Below, one piece after another: positions 24,730-39,487 of a stretch of 64,000 nt of DNA. Within the stretch, counting starts at the first letter, position 1. Each line of letters begins with the position of its first letter. Below the pieces are notes generated by a model. It searched no databases. It saw only the letters and a list, made by a program, of their open reading frames with translations, and was not told the DNA's origin. The position numbers were made by a program, and so were the translations under genes. The stretch comes from Antedon mediterranea (lineage: Eukaryota > Echinodermata > Crinoidea > Comatulida > Antedonidae): positions 5,217,001-5,281,000 of the forward strand of contig NC_092671.1 in NCBI RefSeq assembly GCF_964355755.1, read 5' to 3'.

Positions 24730-25560
24730 CACAATCTCCACCATCCCTCCTTCCTCTTTCGTCTCGACCATCCATCCTTCCCCTGCCGTCTCCATCATCC
24801 CTCCTTCCCTTTACCATCTCAACCATCCCTCCTTCCCTTTACCATCTCAACCATCCATCCTTCCTCTTCCATCTTCCATCTCGACCATCCCTCCTTCTCA
24901 TTCCATCTCGACCATCCCTCCTTTCCCTTCCATCTCCATCATCCCTCCTTCCTCTTCCATCTCTACCATTCCTCCTTCCCCTTCCATCTCCACTATCCCT
25001 CCTTCACCTTCCATCTCCACCATCCCTCCTTCCCCTTCTATCTCCAACATCCCTCCTTCTCCTTCCATCTCGACCATCCCTCTTTTTCCTTCCATCTACA
25101 CCATCCCTCCTTCATCTTCCATCTCTACCATTCCTCCTTCTCCTTCCATCTCCACCATCCCTCCTTCCCCTTCCATCTCCAACATTCCTCCTTCTCCTTC
25201 CATCTCGACCATCCCTCTTTGTCCTTCCATCTACACCATCCCTCCTTCATCTTCCATCTCTACCATTCCTCCTTCCCCTTCCATTTCCACCATCCCTCCT
25301 TTCCCTTCCATCTCCACCATCCCTCCTTTTCCTTCCGTCTCTACCATCCCTCTTTCATCTTCAATCTCCACCATCCCTCCTTCCCCTTCCATCTCCGCCA
25401 TCCCTCATTTCCCTTCCATCTCCACTATCACTCCTTCTCCTTCCATTTCCACCATCCCTCCTTCCTCTTCCATCTCCAACCATACCCCTCTTCTTCCCCT
25501 TCCGTTTCCAACCACTCTAATTCCTCTTCCATCCCCACCCCTCTTCTTCGATCCACAGTC
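24730..25560. repeat. 27-bp polypyrimidine minisatellite, about 30 copies
   Basis: The unit is close to CCATCTCCACCATCCCTCCTTCCCCTT with internal variants. It is almost pure pyrimidine on the + strand, so it could form triplex or H-DNA. The 337-codon + frame (24572-25585), of ISTIPPSPS 9-mers, is open because the unit is a multiple of three and lacks stops. Nothing supports it as a gene. Confidence 0.92.
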
Positions 25561-26040
25561 CCACCTTTTAAAAATGTCAGTTTAAGAGAAAATGTATAGG
25601 TCTACGTCATGTGAAAAGTCACCATTGAACAATTCCTGTTGATATATATGAATATAGGCCAATCGCTATAAAGAAAAATGGCGAACAATTTGACCAACAT
25701 TACCCTATATTTATATCCCAAAAGAATATTATTCAATCTGAACAGACCAATTGTGGTTAAACTAGGATGGTCAAATTAAATTCTTTTCTGAAACAGATGG
25801 ATTACCAAGATTTCCCGGCTTACTACTTCAATGCACCCGGTTCGAATCCCCCGTGAATTCATTATTAAACGGAAAAGAACTTGATCCGCAGTACTTATTG
25901 TTAAGACAAAAGAGGAGTACAGGACAACTAATGTTCTAATTGGCTGTAGAAAACAAACAACTAAAGGCGCGACCACATGGGCGGTAATAAGGTCGTCCGT
26001 TTAGACTTATTCATATATATAATAATCGATACAGAAATAA
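25561..26040. other. Intergenic sequence with a lone tRNA B-box-like word
   Basis: GGTTCGAATCC occurs at about 25840, but no A-box or stems of a tRNA can be fitted around it. No gene was seen. Confidence 0.35.
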
Positions 26041-26044
26041 TATA

Positions 26045-26745
26045 TGTAGATAAAAAAAAAACAAAAACAACTATGTAAGAAAAAATAAGCTTTGTTAATG
26101 AAAATGTGTTATAGATAATATGTATAAAAAGAGGAAACTATGTAATCAATGTGGTTAAATGATAATGTATGTATAAACAAAATAATATATGGAAATAGTT
26201 TTTTTTTTTTTTTTTTTTTTAAAGAAAATAAGTAAAAAAAAAAAAAAGTGGAATGAATCCACATAAGAGAAGAAAGTAAAAAAGTTAAATGAAAATTTAA
26301 GAAGTTATAGATGCAAAAAAGGATCTGCTGGTTTTGTAAACATTAGGCCTAAAGAACAAAAATATTAATATTAATGTTAAAGGATGAGAACAATATTATG
26401 TTAACAGTAAACATTTAGTAAGTAATGAGTATAACAGAGAATATGCATTGTTAAATGAAAATGTGGTAGATGAAAAAATCAAAAACAACTATGTAAGAAA
26501 AAAAATAAGCTTGTTAATGAAAATGTGTTACAGATAATATGTTTAAAAAGAGGAAGCTATGTAATCAATGTGATAATATGTAAACAAATGAATAAAACTC
26601 TTTAAATAAGTATATGTATACAGATGATTAAACAAACATTGTAAATATAATGATATGTATAGTGTATAGTGAAAAATATATGTAAAGAGAACAGTGGGAA
26701 ATAAAAGTGGGATGAACCCACATAAGATAAAAAAAAAAAAAAAGT
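26045..26745. repeat. Direct duplication, about 420-bp period, with A/T homopolymers
   Basis: AACAACTATGTAAGAAAAAA...TAAGCTT...GTTAATGAAAATGTGTTA...AAGAGGAA-CTATGTAATCAATGTG occurs at about 26065-26155 and again at about 26485-26572. Both copies are followed by GTGG-ATGAA-CCACATAAGA. A run of more than 20 T lies at about 26199-26220, and A runs end each copy, so retroposon tails are possible. Confidence 0.75.
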
Positions 26746-28284
26746 TTGTTGGTACCCATACAATAAAAATACAAAAAAACTTCTTTCTTTAAAGGTCATT
26801 CATATACTTATGGTCGATATATATTAATTATACACGCACACTAATATCACCGGTAGGCCTACACATATGTGTACGCGTAGGTCTATAAATTTATTACATG
26901 AAGTACTAGTTTGTATGATCTGACCTTACAATAAAAAAACTTGAGTTTGAAAAATGAAGAAAAAATTATTATGGCGCGAAAATCGGCTTAATGGCGCGAA
27001 AAACATAGACAAAAGTCGTTAACATTCAAAGAATGTTTCAACCATTTAAACGCTAACGTTATTAATGAATGTATTGAACAGGAGAGACATTATGCAAACC
27101 TTTTTTTCAATCAAAGAAAGAAAATTTATCATGATTGCTCAATAATTAGTGACGATTTTAACTTGTTGAAACGTTCGGTCCATCTGTTAAGCGGTTTGTA
27201 AAGCTTTTATCTAAATTACAGTCGATATTCCCCAGTACTCGTTACATTAGATCACGTACACTGTATTAAGACAATAAAATACATCTTTTGCATCGATGAA
27301 TAAAGTCGAATGTAGGCCTATATTTAAGATACTAAAACGATTTTTTTACGATTTTCCAGCAGCCTTGTAGAAAAGCGTCACACCAAGTTATTGATGAAGC
27401 GGCGTTCAAGGGCTACAGCTAACTATTATACGCGCGCGTCAATTTTGTCTGTTTGTCGTACGTACACAATTAGACGCGCGTTGGATGTGTACTGCTTTGT
27501 GATACACGCTAAGTGGGCGTTTAACAAACGAGGATGAAACATTATAGCTTTATACGCTCGCGTTGAATTTAAGATTCTCTTTGTTTTTTTCCGACACGTT
27601 TAACACAAAAACATAGAAATTCAACGTTTATTTTGGATAAGGTACGGTAATAAAGTACGGCAAAACACTTTCCCCTAAATAGAAACATAAACAGTATGGG
27701 CAGGTATATTATAACAGAACGACTAATAATGAAGCATTGTTAACTACGGTATTGCAAGAAAGCAATAGATCTAACAATAATGATTTAAAGAAATAATACG
27801 CAGGAAATTGTAACATTAAATTATGCATATGTATTTGTATATATAATTAAGAAATGTTGGTACGTGCTTAAGACACAATGTTAGCCGAGACACACGTAAC
27901 AATACATAAGTACATTATTATTTACAGCATTAATCAAATTCTTATTATTTAATAATAATTAATTATTCATAAAGATATCATAATTGAAAACATCGTTAAA
28001 ACATAATAAAAGTTTGAAGAACGTTGACAATGCAATCAGCTTGCATGTATAACAAAACAGAATGAAATATTGTTGTTATACTTTCACTAGCATGTGTAAA
28101 TACATAAGCTTGCTCATCTATCCGATTAAAGCCCGCTGGCAATTATTTTACGATTATAATGAATGGTTTAAAAATATGAATGAATATCTTAATAATGTAT
28201 AAATCTGGGGTAGTGCATACACTGTGAGAATTTTAGTATTGTTCTTGAGATTTTGGAATTACATCTAAATGCTAAAGCTTATGT
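26746..28284. other. Intergenic sequence
   Basis: AT-rich with CG-rich patches (ACGCGCGCGTCAA at about 27430 and a related one at 27474). No supported gene or RNA. Confidence 0.4.
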
Positions 28285-28740
28285 TCACACTTGTGGACGC
28301 AGCGCAACCAACGTAAGCGTAAGGCTTGGTTCACACTATAAGCTTGGTTCCCACTAGAACGTAAGGCAAGGACGTAAACGCAACGCAAGTGAATTGACCA
28401 ATCACAAGCGATGGCTTATTCGCTTGTGATTGCTAACTGTCTATAACTTCGCTTGTCATTGGTTAAAACGCTTGCGTTGCGTTTACGTCCTTGCGTTACG
28501 TTCTAGTGGGAACTAAGCTTTACAGAGACGCAACGCAACAATCACAAGCGATGGATAATTTGAACTGTCGCTTGTCATTGGTCAACACGCTTGCGTCGCG
28601 TTTACGCCTTTACGTTGTGTCCTAGTGGGAGTCTGGAACCAAACTTAACGCAAGCGAGTTGACCAAAGACAAGTTCGGATGATCAATCGCGTCGCGTTCT
28701 GATTAGTCAGAACGCGTGCAACAAGTGGGAACCAAACATT
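28285..28740. mobile_element. Cluster of TTCCCACTAGAACGTAA foldback elements
   Basis: The best copy is 28340-28520. Its ends AAGCTTGGTTCCCACTAG and the complement of AAGCTTAGTTCCCACTAG continue into matching inverted arms of about 50 bp (ACGTAA-GCAAGGACGTAAACGC). Degenerate relatives adjoin on both sides (28285-28339, 28521-28630, 28640-28735). A further fragment lies at 45280-45335. Confidence 0.8.
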
Positions 28741-31700
28741 ACTCACTGTATGTAGGGCGTAGTAACTGTGGTACTTTCGTAGCTAAAAGTAGGGCCTACG
28801 GACGTGATGCGGCCGGAAGTGTGTGAGGTAGTGGGGATGAAATGTTGAACATTTGTTAAATTGTCATACTTATAACCCGATTGTTCCGGTCATCAAATAT
28901 AAGTTAAATCCCGATCACTTCCGAACACTTCCCGAATATGTAATCGGAATTGATCGAACTGGTGATTGACATTGGTGGCCGCGCCAATCTTTATAAATTG
29001 ATTTTCTACGATTTTTTAAAATCCCGTACCGTACCTCTTTTTATTATTGTGTGAATCAATTAAATTTCAATAAGGCAGTTTTATCATAAAAACGTGGATG
29101 ATAATAATAAAGAAGAACGTTTCTCAGGGTCGCTGTTAATCACAGTGATTTTAGCAGGTACCCATTTAAAGTTAAGTTATATCGTTCTGCAAATGATGTC
29201 AGTGAAATATGACCTATTTATAATACGTATCATTTTTTCTCTCTCTCACTGATTTCTATAAGAGAATTAAGTGTGCTAGATGAGCTAATGCTGTCAATCT
29301 GGTGACCCAACGATTTGAACCAAGATCACTTGATTTTAGGGAAGCACCTAACTACTGTACAAATATTTTTCTTTTTAATTTGAGCCTACACCATGACGCT
29401 AGATATTTTATATTTTATCGGCAACAAGAAAATACAACATGGGAAGAGAGATAACGGATAGTTAGATCTACCACTACAAGAAAAATCGTCGACATAACGC
29501 TTTTGAAGAGGAGGATTGTATAGTGTCAGGAGAAAGTATCATCTCACATGTGATGAACGTTGCTATCAGAAGACGCGATACTGCATGGTGTTTATTATCG
29601 CTAGTCGTGATACGCTAGTGTATCGATTAAGAAGGAACACGGTTATAGATAACCGTATATTAACACGTTGGGGAAAATAATGTTACCGGTTCCTCGCAAA
29701 TATAATAATACTAGGCTTAATGATGTCAAGAAATGAGACGAGATAAGAGTCGGGTAGAGGAGATGTCATGTGCAATACACAATAAGCAACTTGTGGTGAC
29801 AACGTTGACAATTCGGCTAGTATCTATAGTTTATTAGGTCAATTGTCCAGTTCGTCCAAATTCAAAAGAATTTTTTTTAATTCATTTTTTTAAATGCCTG
29901 CTCGGGATGAAACACACTGTCGGTTGCCTGAATAACGTACACGGCTCCCTTGTTCGGAAAGTTGTTATACCAATAAATAAATACTGTTCCATAACTTCTT
30001 CTTTAATTTCCACCAGTATATTACCGACAAATAGAAAATTGACTCATGAAAATAATGATGTATATTATTTCTTTAAATCATTAACCTAAATAAATATAAA
30101 AACATATAACTTTACTGTACTAGAAAATGTGCCAATGATGTTATAACATTATATTATTATGATGTTATACAATAACATTTTAGGTAATAAAATAATATTT
30201 TGTATGTTCGAGTTGCACCAAATAAAAGACATATAAGGTGACGGATTAAAAATAAAATCTACTCAATTTTCCGTAACATGATTATGTTAATACTGCAATA
30301 TTTAGGTTAAGGCGTCTGGGCGAGAAGTCCACGTGGACTTAAATTCCATTTGTACAGAAACCTAAGATTTAAAATCATAAATATTATAAACAATGTACTA
30401 TTGGTAAGTTCATCCTGTAAGCTAGAAATCACAATTTTAAAAAAGCAATTAATTTTACTCTTTAAGAACTTCTACCTTTCTTAAAATCATAGTTCATCAG
30501 CCCACAATACAAGTTCAGCAAATCCGGCGCATTGCGTCTGAAGTGCGAACGACCCCCCTTTTTTTCAAAATTGATTGATTTAGCCAGAATATCTAGATGT
30601 AATAAGAGTATTGCTAAATTACATGAAAATCATTAGTAGCCACAAACAAAATTAATCAATTTTCTCTAGAAATTGTTGATTGATCTTTGAAACAATACAG
30701 GCCATGTATTCATTTTCCGAGTTAGTCCTAATAAAAATCAAATAATACAAAGTGATACTAGATAGGCATATGAGCCGATTGAAAGCTATAACAATACGGA
30801 TTAAGCGAAGGGTGAGTGCCTGCGAGTAAGTCGTCGAGAGTTAAGCTGTTGCTTAGTGAGTTGTGGTCAAAAGTGAAGTTGTTCGTGAGTGGTCAAAAGT
30901 GAAGCTGTTATAGAGCGGTCAAGCGTGAAGGTGTTTCTGATTGGTCAAAAGTAATTCAAATCTGTTTGTGGCCACATTATAGCAAATCAATAGATGCCGA
31001 AGCGGAGTTTCCAATATACAAGTGCACAAGGGCAAGGGATAGCCTATACCGCAATACGGAATCGATAATTGTGCATGAGACGTTAAGCCGTAGGTGTATA
31101 CATCAGGTTTCACGATACAGAACTCTTGGGTTCGCATTAGGCTAATCGAAATTAAAGTGGACGAACACACTTAGGCCTACACGATACAGGAAACACATGT
31201 GATACACATGAGCTATTGTATTACGGAATTTTCCTATGATTACTGCAGAAATTTGTCATATGTGTAAATATACCACTTATAATCATTCGTAACACGTTTC
31301 CACTTCAACAAAAATGTGCATTTTTTTTCCAAAACCACTAACCATTTATAAAACATGACGTTCAGAAGTGACCAGGTGTTATTTTACTAAAGCATCCTTT
31401 CTACTCCAATTTTTTAATATTTCCTAGGCCTGGTCATCATATCATATGACTAAGCACCTGTCAGGGGGCCAGTCCCTTTGAACCCCTTCTACTTTGAGTG
31501 TGTCATGACTTGATGTTTTTTGTGTTCCCCCACGGTCAGACTGGCTGGAATTACGCATTAATAGAGTGTTTGGCATCGTCTTGTTAATTACCGAACAAGA
31601 TGTTAACAAGTCATTTTTTATTAAACTCGACAGAGTCTGTTTAAAACCGGGATGTCATCTATAAACAGATTTTAATCTTCGGCGATAGACTTTTTTTTAA

Positions 31701-34700
31701 ACGGTTAACCCATCAATAATATATTGCAAAAGCTAGATATATGTACACTAATCCTGAAAATATGACAATAAAAGTATTTGTAGGTCTATAGTTCAACTAA
31801 AAGAATTATTAAAGATAAATTGTCACCCTAAAGTACTTTTAAAACAATTTGTTTTCATATACCATTTTAAGTCATATACTAGTTATTAACTTTGACTAAA
31901 AATGTGATTGAAAACACAAAATATAGGCCTATATATTTAACTGGAACAATCGTAATTTAAAGATAAAAAATAGTTATTAATTTAATTGTTTGTCTTTTTT
32001 TGTAAGTGAAATAAATATTGTTTTTATTTATTTTTTTCCTATGGAAATGAGTACTTTTATAAAAACACAGTCTATTCAAAGTTTGATTTTAATTATCTTC
32101 ATTTTCTGTTTTTTGTTGTTGTTGCTGGGGATGAGGTGAGAGACAATAAATTAAAATATTATCAATTTATTTTAATCTGTATCAAGATAAATGAAAATAT
32201 TCTATATCATGATATAAAACTTATAATTTACTAATTTATAAATTGAAAAGGAAAAATAAGATTTATTTATAACAATAGGCCGTAATTGTTATTTACTTGC
32301 AACACATCTTTTTAGATAAGCAATTCACAAACAATAAATATATTAAACAGGCCTATCCTACCAGTGTTTAGTAATTTTTTGTAATACAAATCCTGGAAGT
32401 AGAGTAAACTTTAACCAAAACCCTAGAATTACAAGGCCTAGCCACACAACCACATTCATAGCATATTTATAGCAATAAATTCTTTTAAAAGCTTTAAGCA
32501 ATCCTTACTGAAATGAATCTAATGTATCTATAATATCTATATTAATATTTTTATTAATTGCTTTAAAAAAAAAATGACAATGTAGATGAAAAAGATATTT
32601 AAAACAAAAACATAACAATTTTGTTTTGTGTCTGTCTTTTGTGATTAGGGCTTAATTTTTTTTTAAAACATTTCAAACCATATACACTTATATATAATTT
32701 AATGATACAATATATGAAATCACACATTACCAACCAAAAAAAAATTAATCAAAATAAAAGTAATTATTCCAATATAAAAAACAAGAGTATAGGATACAGA
32801 ATAGAAGACTCCAGACTTATAAAATTAAATGTTGTCATAATACCACAAAATAAAAAAACACAAACTGATGAATATACACATTATTTTAGATTGTAATAAA
32901 AAAAAGCCATGAAATGAAAAATTCAAGGTCAATAAACTATCACAAAAAACCAACCAAAGTAAAAACAAAATTACAAATATTAAAATGACAGAGAATGACA
33001 AATGTAGGCCTACCTATTATAAGACTTTAAAATTATAATATTACATGTGGTAAAAATATCACAAAATAAGAAAAATGAACTAATGAATTGATATCGTAAA
33101 AAAAATCAATCAAATAACAAACTCAACAATTCTAAAAAGTATTCCAATATACAGGTAAAAACTGACACAATGAAGTATTAGGCATACTTGTTACAGAATA
33201 TACTTAAAATAATTTAAAAATTACATGCGGTTCAAATATCACTAAATAAAAAAAACAAAAACTGTTGAATTTATAATCAAATAAAAAAGTCATAAGATTA
33301 CAAACTACATACCCAGTATTGGTAAAAAATTATCAACTATCCAAACAGACAAGAGTAAAATTGCTGAAGAATAACTGGAAACTTTAACGGCCCGAGGTGA
33401 AAAGTGATGCGTATTGAATCACAGCTGTACACAGTACTGCCAATCAACAAGCCAACCTGACCACGCTTCTATCCGCACTCAACAGGCTTGTAGATTGACC
33501 TTTGTGACCCCGTCCCCTTCCCAGTTTGCAGCCTGTTGCAGCCTAACCACCTAGAACCGATTACATTTTCTTTTCTCAGTCGTATGCAAGTATCTTCGGT
33601 CATATCAGTTGACACCTGTTTTATGCAGTATGTCAACAGTTTTTGTATAAACTTTCACAATATTTTATCAATTTTAAATACGATATGGCCAGATTGGGAT
33701 GCCAAGACGCATAAAATGTCATCTGTTTCGGCCATGGCTTTTTAATAATAATATTCTGCCATGACTATCGTTTATATATATAAAACAGACATTTCTTTAG
33801 AATGAGTATGAATTTGTTAGGACAATTCCTGAAACTTTTTTGTTTTGTTGTGCCTTACCCCAAAATAACTGGTAACAAACTCATCATAGGACATTTCAGA
33901 AATAACAAGATAACGTGATGTTTTACAATACTTACAAATGTATTGTCACACAAAACATGAAAAATTAAGGCAACAAAATCTTTTAATAGCAATTTTGTAG
34001 TTTTAGTCAAGTTATTCCGTAGAAAATAAACAAAAAAAAATGATATTTCAACCAAAGACCCATTGTCTGACAGACCATTTGACTATTTTTTTAGGTACAT
34101 TTTTTGGATTTTTTTGTCAAATATATGACATTAAAAAGTTCTATACAGAATACAAATAAAACAAAAACAAAACACAGATAAAATAATTAGTTTTTGTAAA
34201 TTCTATTTAATATAATGTACATATTTATGTAAAATCTATTTTAAAAACATTTTTTGATATGTCAAGGAAGACTGTGATTCAACAGGCCATAACAAAAAAA
34301 TAAAAAACCTAATTATCATAGAATTACATTTAACTATATAAATAGTCATAAATAACTATGCAAAAGCATTACATTAAACTAAGTATACACTTTTTAAAGT
34401 GTGAAAAAACTACTTAATAAATATTAATCCATACAGATTTTGGTGGGTGACAATATTAACATTTTTAAATGTAGTTAAACACACTGATCGTTCAACCGTA
34501 AGAATGCACGGTGTAGTGAAAATGTACTAAATTTATATTAATAATTCTTTATAATTATAAATAAGCCTAATTCTTCAATAATCATGCAACTAAATATAAT
34601 GTTAAGATCTGTCAATATTAATCAACATATTGATTGAGAGGGGAAGGAGGGGTGGGGATGGTGTCATTAGTTCAAATAACAGTTTTTTTTTTAATTTTAA

Positions 34701-34940
34701 AATGCATAATTGTAGAAATACAGTATTTGAAAATAAATAAATGTTAGAATATGAATATGTTATAAAACAACAATTTCAGCACAGTTTACAACCCCATTAA
34801 TAAAGTACCTCCTACCGCACGCAAATATAGTTACAATTGGTTTGCTGGTAGCGTTGCGGACCAAAACGGTTGACTTAGATGAACCGTAATGATCATTGTA
34901 TAGAATCGTGGAGGAGGAAAATGGACCCAATTCAGATATA
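28741..34940. other. Gene-poor intergenic sequence
   Basis: I found no conserved reading frame. There is a short GTGGTCAAAAGTGAAG repeat at 30865-30950, a tRNA B-box-like word on the minus strand near 29309-29321, and scattered AGGCCTA palindromes. Confidence 0.4.
30865..30950. repeat. Short tandem repeat GTGGTCAAAAGTGAAG
   Basis: Three to four irregular copies of (A/T)GGTCAAAAGTGAAG(T/C)TGTT, spaced about 30 bp apart. Confidence 0.65.
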
Positions 34941-37900
34941 ATATGAGGTGGGCTTCAAAATCTAAGGTGTGTTTTTAAATTAGTGAATAAAATATAATAT
35001 GCAATGGGCTTAAAATCTAAGGTGATGGGCTTATAAATGCATTATTAATATTACATAGAATATTATTAAAAGTACTGAAGGAAAACTGTAACTAATTGTT
35101 GCTATAAAAAAAATTGTTTTATATTAGCATAATTTATATTTGGACAAACCATATTAATATTCATTCATATTCAAATGAAAGTTTATCTATGTGCACATTA
35201 ATATCTGTAACAAAACTAATACTAATGGGACTTTCCCCTGCCATGCAAACAAACCCACAAGGTTATTATCAAGTTTCCTTTAACATTTCCTTATCTTAAA
35301 TAAAACTACTCGATTTTTATTTGAATTTTAATGTTTAAATGTAAATCCTTATTCTACTGTTACACACACATAGTATATAAAGCACTCTATGGACGTAATA
35401 CCTAATTTTCTGAAAAGCATATAAAGATTTTCTGAAAAGATACATTATAACCCCTATTGAGAGGATATGTTTGGGTTTGAATAATGTGTCACCTTAATAG
35501 GGGTGTTCCCTGAATAGGGGTTGGAGGAAGGCAGTAGGGTTAAATTAATTGTGTTAAAACATTTCCTCCAAAACATTTTTCCAATGGTTACATTTAGTAA
35601 AATATGCTACACATTGTTTTCATAGTCTTGTGCAGTCAACCACTTAACAATTGAACATACAGTAAGTAGAGCAATTTCAAATTTACCTATGGAAGTTACA
35701 ATTCAGCATTTTATGTAACTTACAATTTCATTCAAGTCTGTTTCTTAATGGATTTACAGACGGTTTCATATAACAAGATTTAAACAAATTGGTTGAGAAA
35801 TGCCGCAAAGAACTGGACAGTTACTCCAGCCTACTTTTAAACTTTAATGTCCACTTCAAATACATGAAGTTAAATTAGCAATTATTAATGACGGAATAAA
35901 ATGCTGGACATTCGCTCAAAAGAATGTTAGTTTTAATGCAACTAATAATGTTACTAATTGGTGATATACAATGTATAAATTTTAACTTATGCTGGGTTTA
36001 ACATTCTTTGTTTTAAACAATTGTAAAAATATATGGAACTTTTTTTTTCTCAAAAAAAAATGTATATTACAAACATTATAAAATGTTTTTAATGAAAGAT
36101 AAATATTCATTAGAATTACCAAATGCGGAGATAAATGAGTAAATATGAAGGGTCGGGTCAGGTCAGGTCGTCTGCTTTATATGCAGACATCAACATGTGT
36201 ACATTCTAGTTTAAAACACAAACTGTGGAGTTCATTCAATGTTTTGATTATAGCAAATTTTTAAAACACGATTTTTCATAAACGATTTGAGTTAAAAAAT
36301 CCAGCATTGTTTTTAAACGTTTATAAAGATTATTATATTTAATATTCACATAATAGGACAATATTATTAGAAAATTTGAATAAATCAATTGTTTTCTGCC
36401 ACCATTTGTTCGTATGGACAAATATTATTACGAGAACAAGTGGCGACGTGTGTTAAGGAGATACTAACATTAAATTTGGTCAGACATATACTTCCTGTAT
36501 AACTGAACTTTATAACCTTCATGATAATTTCCTCAAAAAGAATGGAAATATCCATATAAAATGTAAAAATAGAATATTTTATAAGTTGACTAATGTTGTA
36601 CAATATAACACAAATAAACAATACAGTGTCAAGAAATTTTGTAGATAGAGGGCGACATAATAATTACTTTATTAACAACAAATAATTAAGATTTTTTGTC
36701 GGTAATTTTTGATAGATAACAATTTTATTTAGGTTAATATGACTGGAAAGGAAGATGGAATATGGGTAGCTATTAGGGTTGGATATGTGATTTGCAAAGA
36801 CCATGGAACAGACAGTTACGTTAGATGGATTGCATTGGTAACAAATATTACTACTTGCCTTCTAAATTTCAGGGAAAAATATTAAAGAATTAATTAAAAT
36901 TAAATTTTGTTTAGCAACACTGCTAATCTGTCCAAAAACCTAGTTTTGTATTGAATGTCTTGTTAAACAATTTTATAATTTTGTAGCACTAGTTTTGTAT
37001 AGCTTTTTTCTATGCTACACTGGCAAAATATTATATAGCTTTGAAATAAATTTTCCAATGGGTATCTTATGGTGGATTATTTTCATTATTTATTTTTCCA
37101 TTACACCGAAAACAAATATTGTACAGTGGTGGCAGTGATGCAATATACATAACACAGAAAATGATAAGAAAAATGTAAAAAATTGTATTATTTCATGTAA
37201 TGACACTGGATAGCTTGCCTAACTAATCAAGCTCACAGGGTACTTGAACTTTTATCAAAAAGTAATATTTTAAGAGACTAACATCTACCATAAATAGAGA
37301 GTTAGTGATACAACTTATAAACGTTTACTAAATATAAAAAATGTTAAAATATAAAGATCTGATTGCTAATTAGCAATCAGTAAATTGAAGTAATTTTCCA
37401 TAAAATCCATTAGTACATTAAACCACAACCATTAGGCAATGATTATCTATGCAGTATTTGTACTTATTACATTAATGAACCCCTTAGGCACTAATTGTTT
37501 TATTAGTGCCTGCAAACTTGTATATTAATTGTTTATATTGATGTTACATTCTTGTCAATACTAATGTATATCTTGTGACCTAGATATTAGGTTACTTTTA
37601 GGTTGATTTCAGCCTAGAGTGTACTATTGTATAATAAGAGTGTTCTAATTAAAACATGCATATTTTAATTAGAAAGAATATATATAAATATCATTTATTT
37701 TTATATTTTGTATCTAGCTTTTTGCTTAGTGTATTTATTTTGTATCTCACTTGAGATAAAAGCATATTTAGCCACTTAACATTTGTGTTTTTCATTTAAT
37801 TTTGGATTTAGTCAATTTTCCAAGAAATATCTATTGTTTCATTTTTAGGTTTAAAGTTGCAAAGAATATGAATTTATTATTTTAATATTTGATACAGTAG

Positions 37901-39484
37901 TTATTCATTTATGTAGATATGTGAACATCATAGTATTGCATTACAATATAATGACTTATCATGGCTGCTTGAATATCGTTTACTAATCCAGAAAATGAAC
38001 GGCCAGAATCGCCGCAGGGACGATGCCTCAAATCGGGGGATGTAGAAGTAGGTTGGCGACACTAACCGGCAACAACCATGTATAGAGGGCGCTGTCCATC
38101 ATTCTTAGCACCATAGGTAAGACGTTTTACGGTCATGTTAGCATTCACATATCATTTTAATGCACAGCTTTGTATTTGATGAAAAGATTGTACATAACTC
38201 GAACGGTGGATTTCAAATCTCTATGAACAATATCTAAAAAAAAGAAAAGACACGAATCAAAGACTATCTTACGGCAACTAGGACTAATACTCATACAACC
38301 ACTACAATGCTTCTATTGTTTGCTGTGTCACGTTTCTAGGTCAAATCTGGTTCTTATAAATTAATTGCGAAATTAAATTTAAATTGTTGTCTATTATATG
38401 ATAATCTCTTTATTAGCATACATACAGGATTTCGATTAGAGCCAGATTTCTTTCAATGGTTTCAAAATTGTATTATAATTTAATGTATGTAATGTCTAGA
38501 TTTAATTATTACTTTATTTTATTAGATAGTCTAATTATAAAAAGGGCTGGTACAAGTTTGATGCAGGAAAACATTTTGGATGTTTCTTTTTGGTCGGGGA
38601 GATTTTATTTAAAAACATGGCAATGTCATTCATTCCATGAAATGGAACAAATATAAATGTAGTTTTACTGACTAGAGTAAATGGTTGATTTGTAAAATTC
38701 GTTAAAATTACCACACCCTCCATATTGTCAAAGCTTAGCCACTTTGTTTAATAAAGGCACATAATTTAACTGTTGTAAAGATTTTAAAACCCATTATATA
38801 AGGAAGCATGTAGAAAGCAGAAACGGGAGAGGAAGAATATATTTTGGGATGCAACAATGATAATAATATCAAATGAAATGGTAGGGGAAAATATGCAACA
38901 CCAATGTGTCCAATTATTTTTATAGTCCGAGGTTCCAAAATATTTAACGATTTTTCAGTTCTACTAAAGAAAAACTTATTCAAAAATTGGTAGGTTATCA
39001 GTTACAACAGCAAAGAATAGTCAAAATGCATAATCAATAACTAGATATGCTATAATTATTAGCAACTATTAACATATTAATGTAAACATTATTTATCTAC
39101 AGTACTATATATTTGACCATTATCACTTGTTTACCGATAGAATTTCCATAAATGCATATCAAAATAAAACCCGAGCCTTTGTTCACTATTTTTTTAAAGA
39201 TGGTAATTTAATAATCATGTATATAAAAGAAGGCTCTATAAAATTAGTTAGGTATGTGCACCAAAAGATTCAATATTGATGCTATAGCATGAAATAGTAA
39301 TACTATAGCATGAAATAGCGATGATATAGCATTCAAATGAATCAAATATATCATTTGCAGAAGTAAAGATAAGATATTGCTATTAATTCTGTATAAAGGT
39401 CATATTATTTTCAATATCATAAAGGATTGTGATATATGCAATTAGAACAATTAAAAAAAATCGATATAGACTATACGATTCACT
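34941..39484. other. Gene-poor intergenic sequence
   Basis: No supported gene. It holds CTTAATAGGGGTGTTCCC-type words at 35490-35522, a perfect 22-bp palindrome at 37359-37380, and GAGGGCG words at 36648 and 38085. A three-copy CTATAGCATGAAATAG repeat lies at 39277-39340. Confidence 0.4.
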
Positions 39485-39487
39485 TAA

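Noticed and set aside
24572-25585. 337-codon + frame of ISTIPPSPS repeats
   Set aside because: The repeat unit is 27 bp, pyrimidine-only and stop-free. The frame has no signal peptide or non-repetitive domain and no supporting signals.
25838-25850. GGTTCGAATCC as a tRNA gene
   Set aside because: The T-arm does not pair and no A box or acceptor stem fits.
29300-29365. tRNA-like element on the minus strand (GGTTCAAATCG)
   Set aside because: The A-box candidate is poor and the spacing about 34 nt. Kept only as a weak note.
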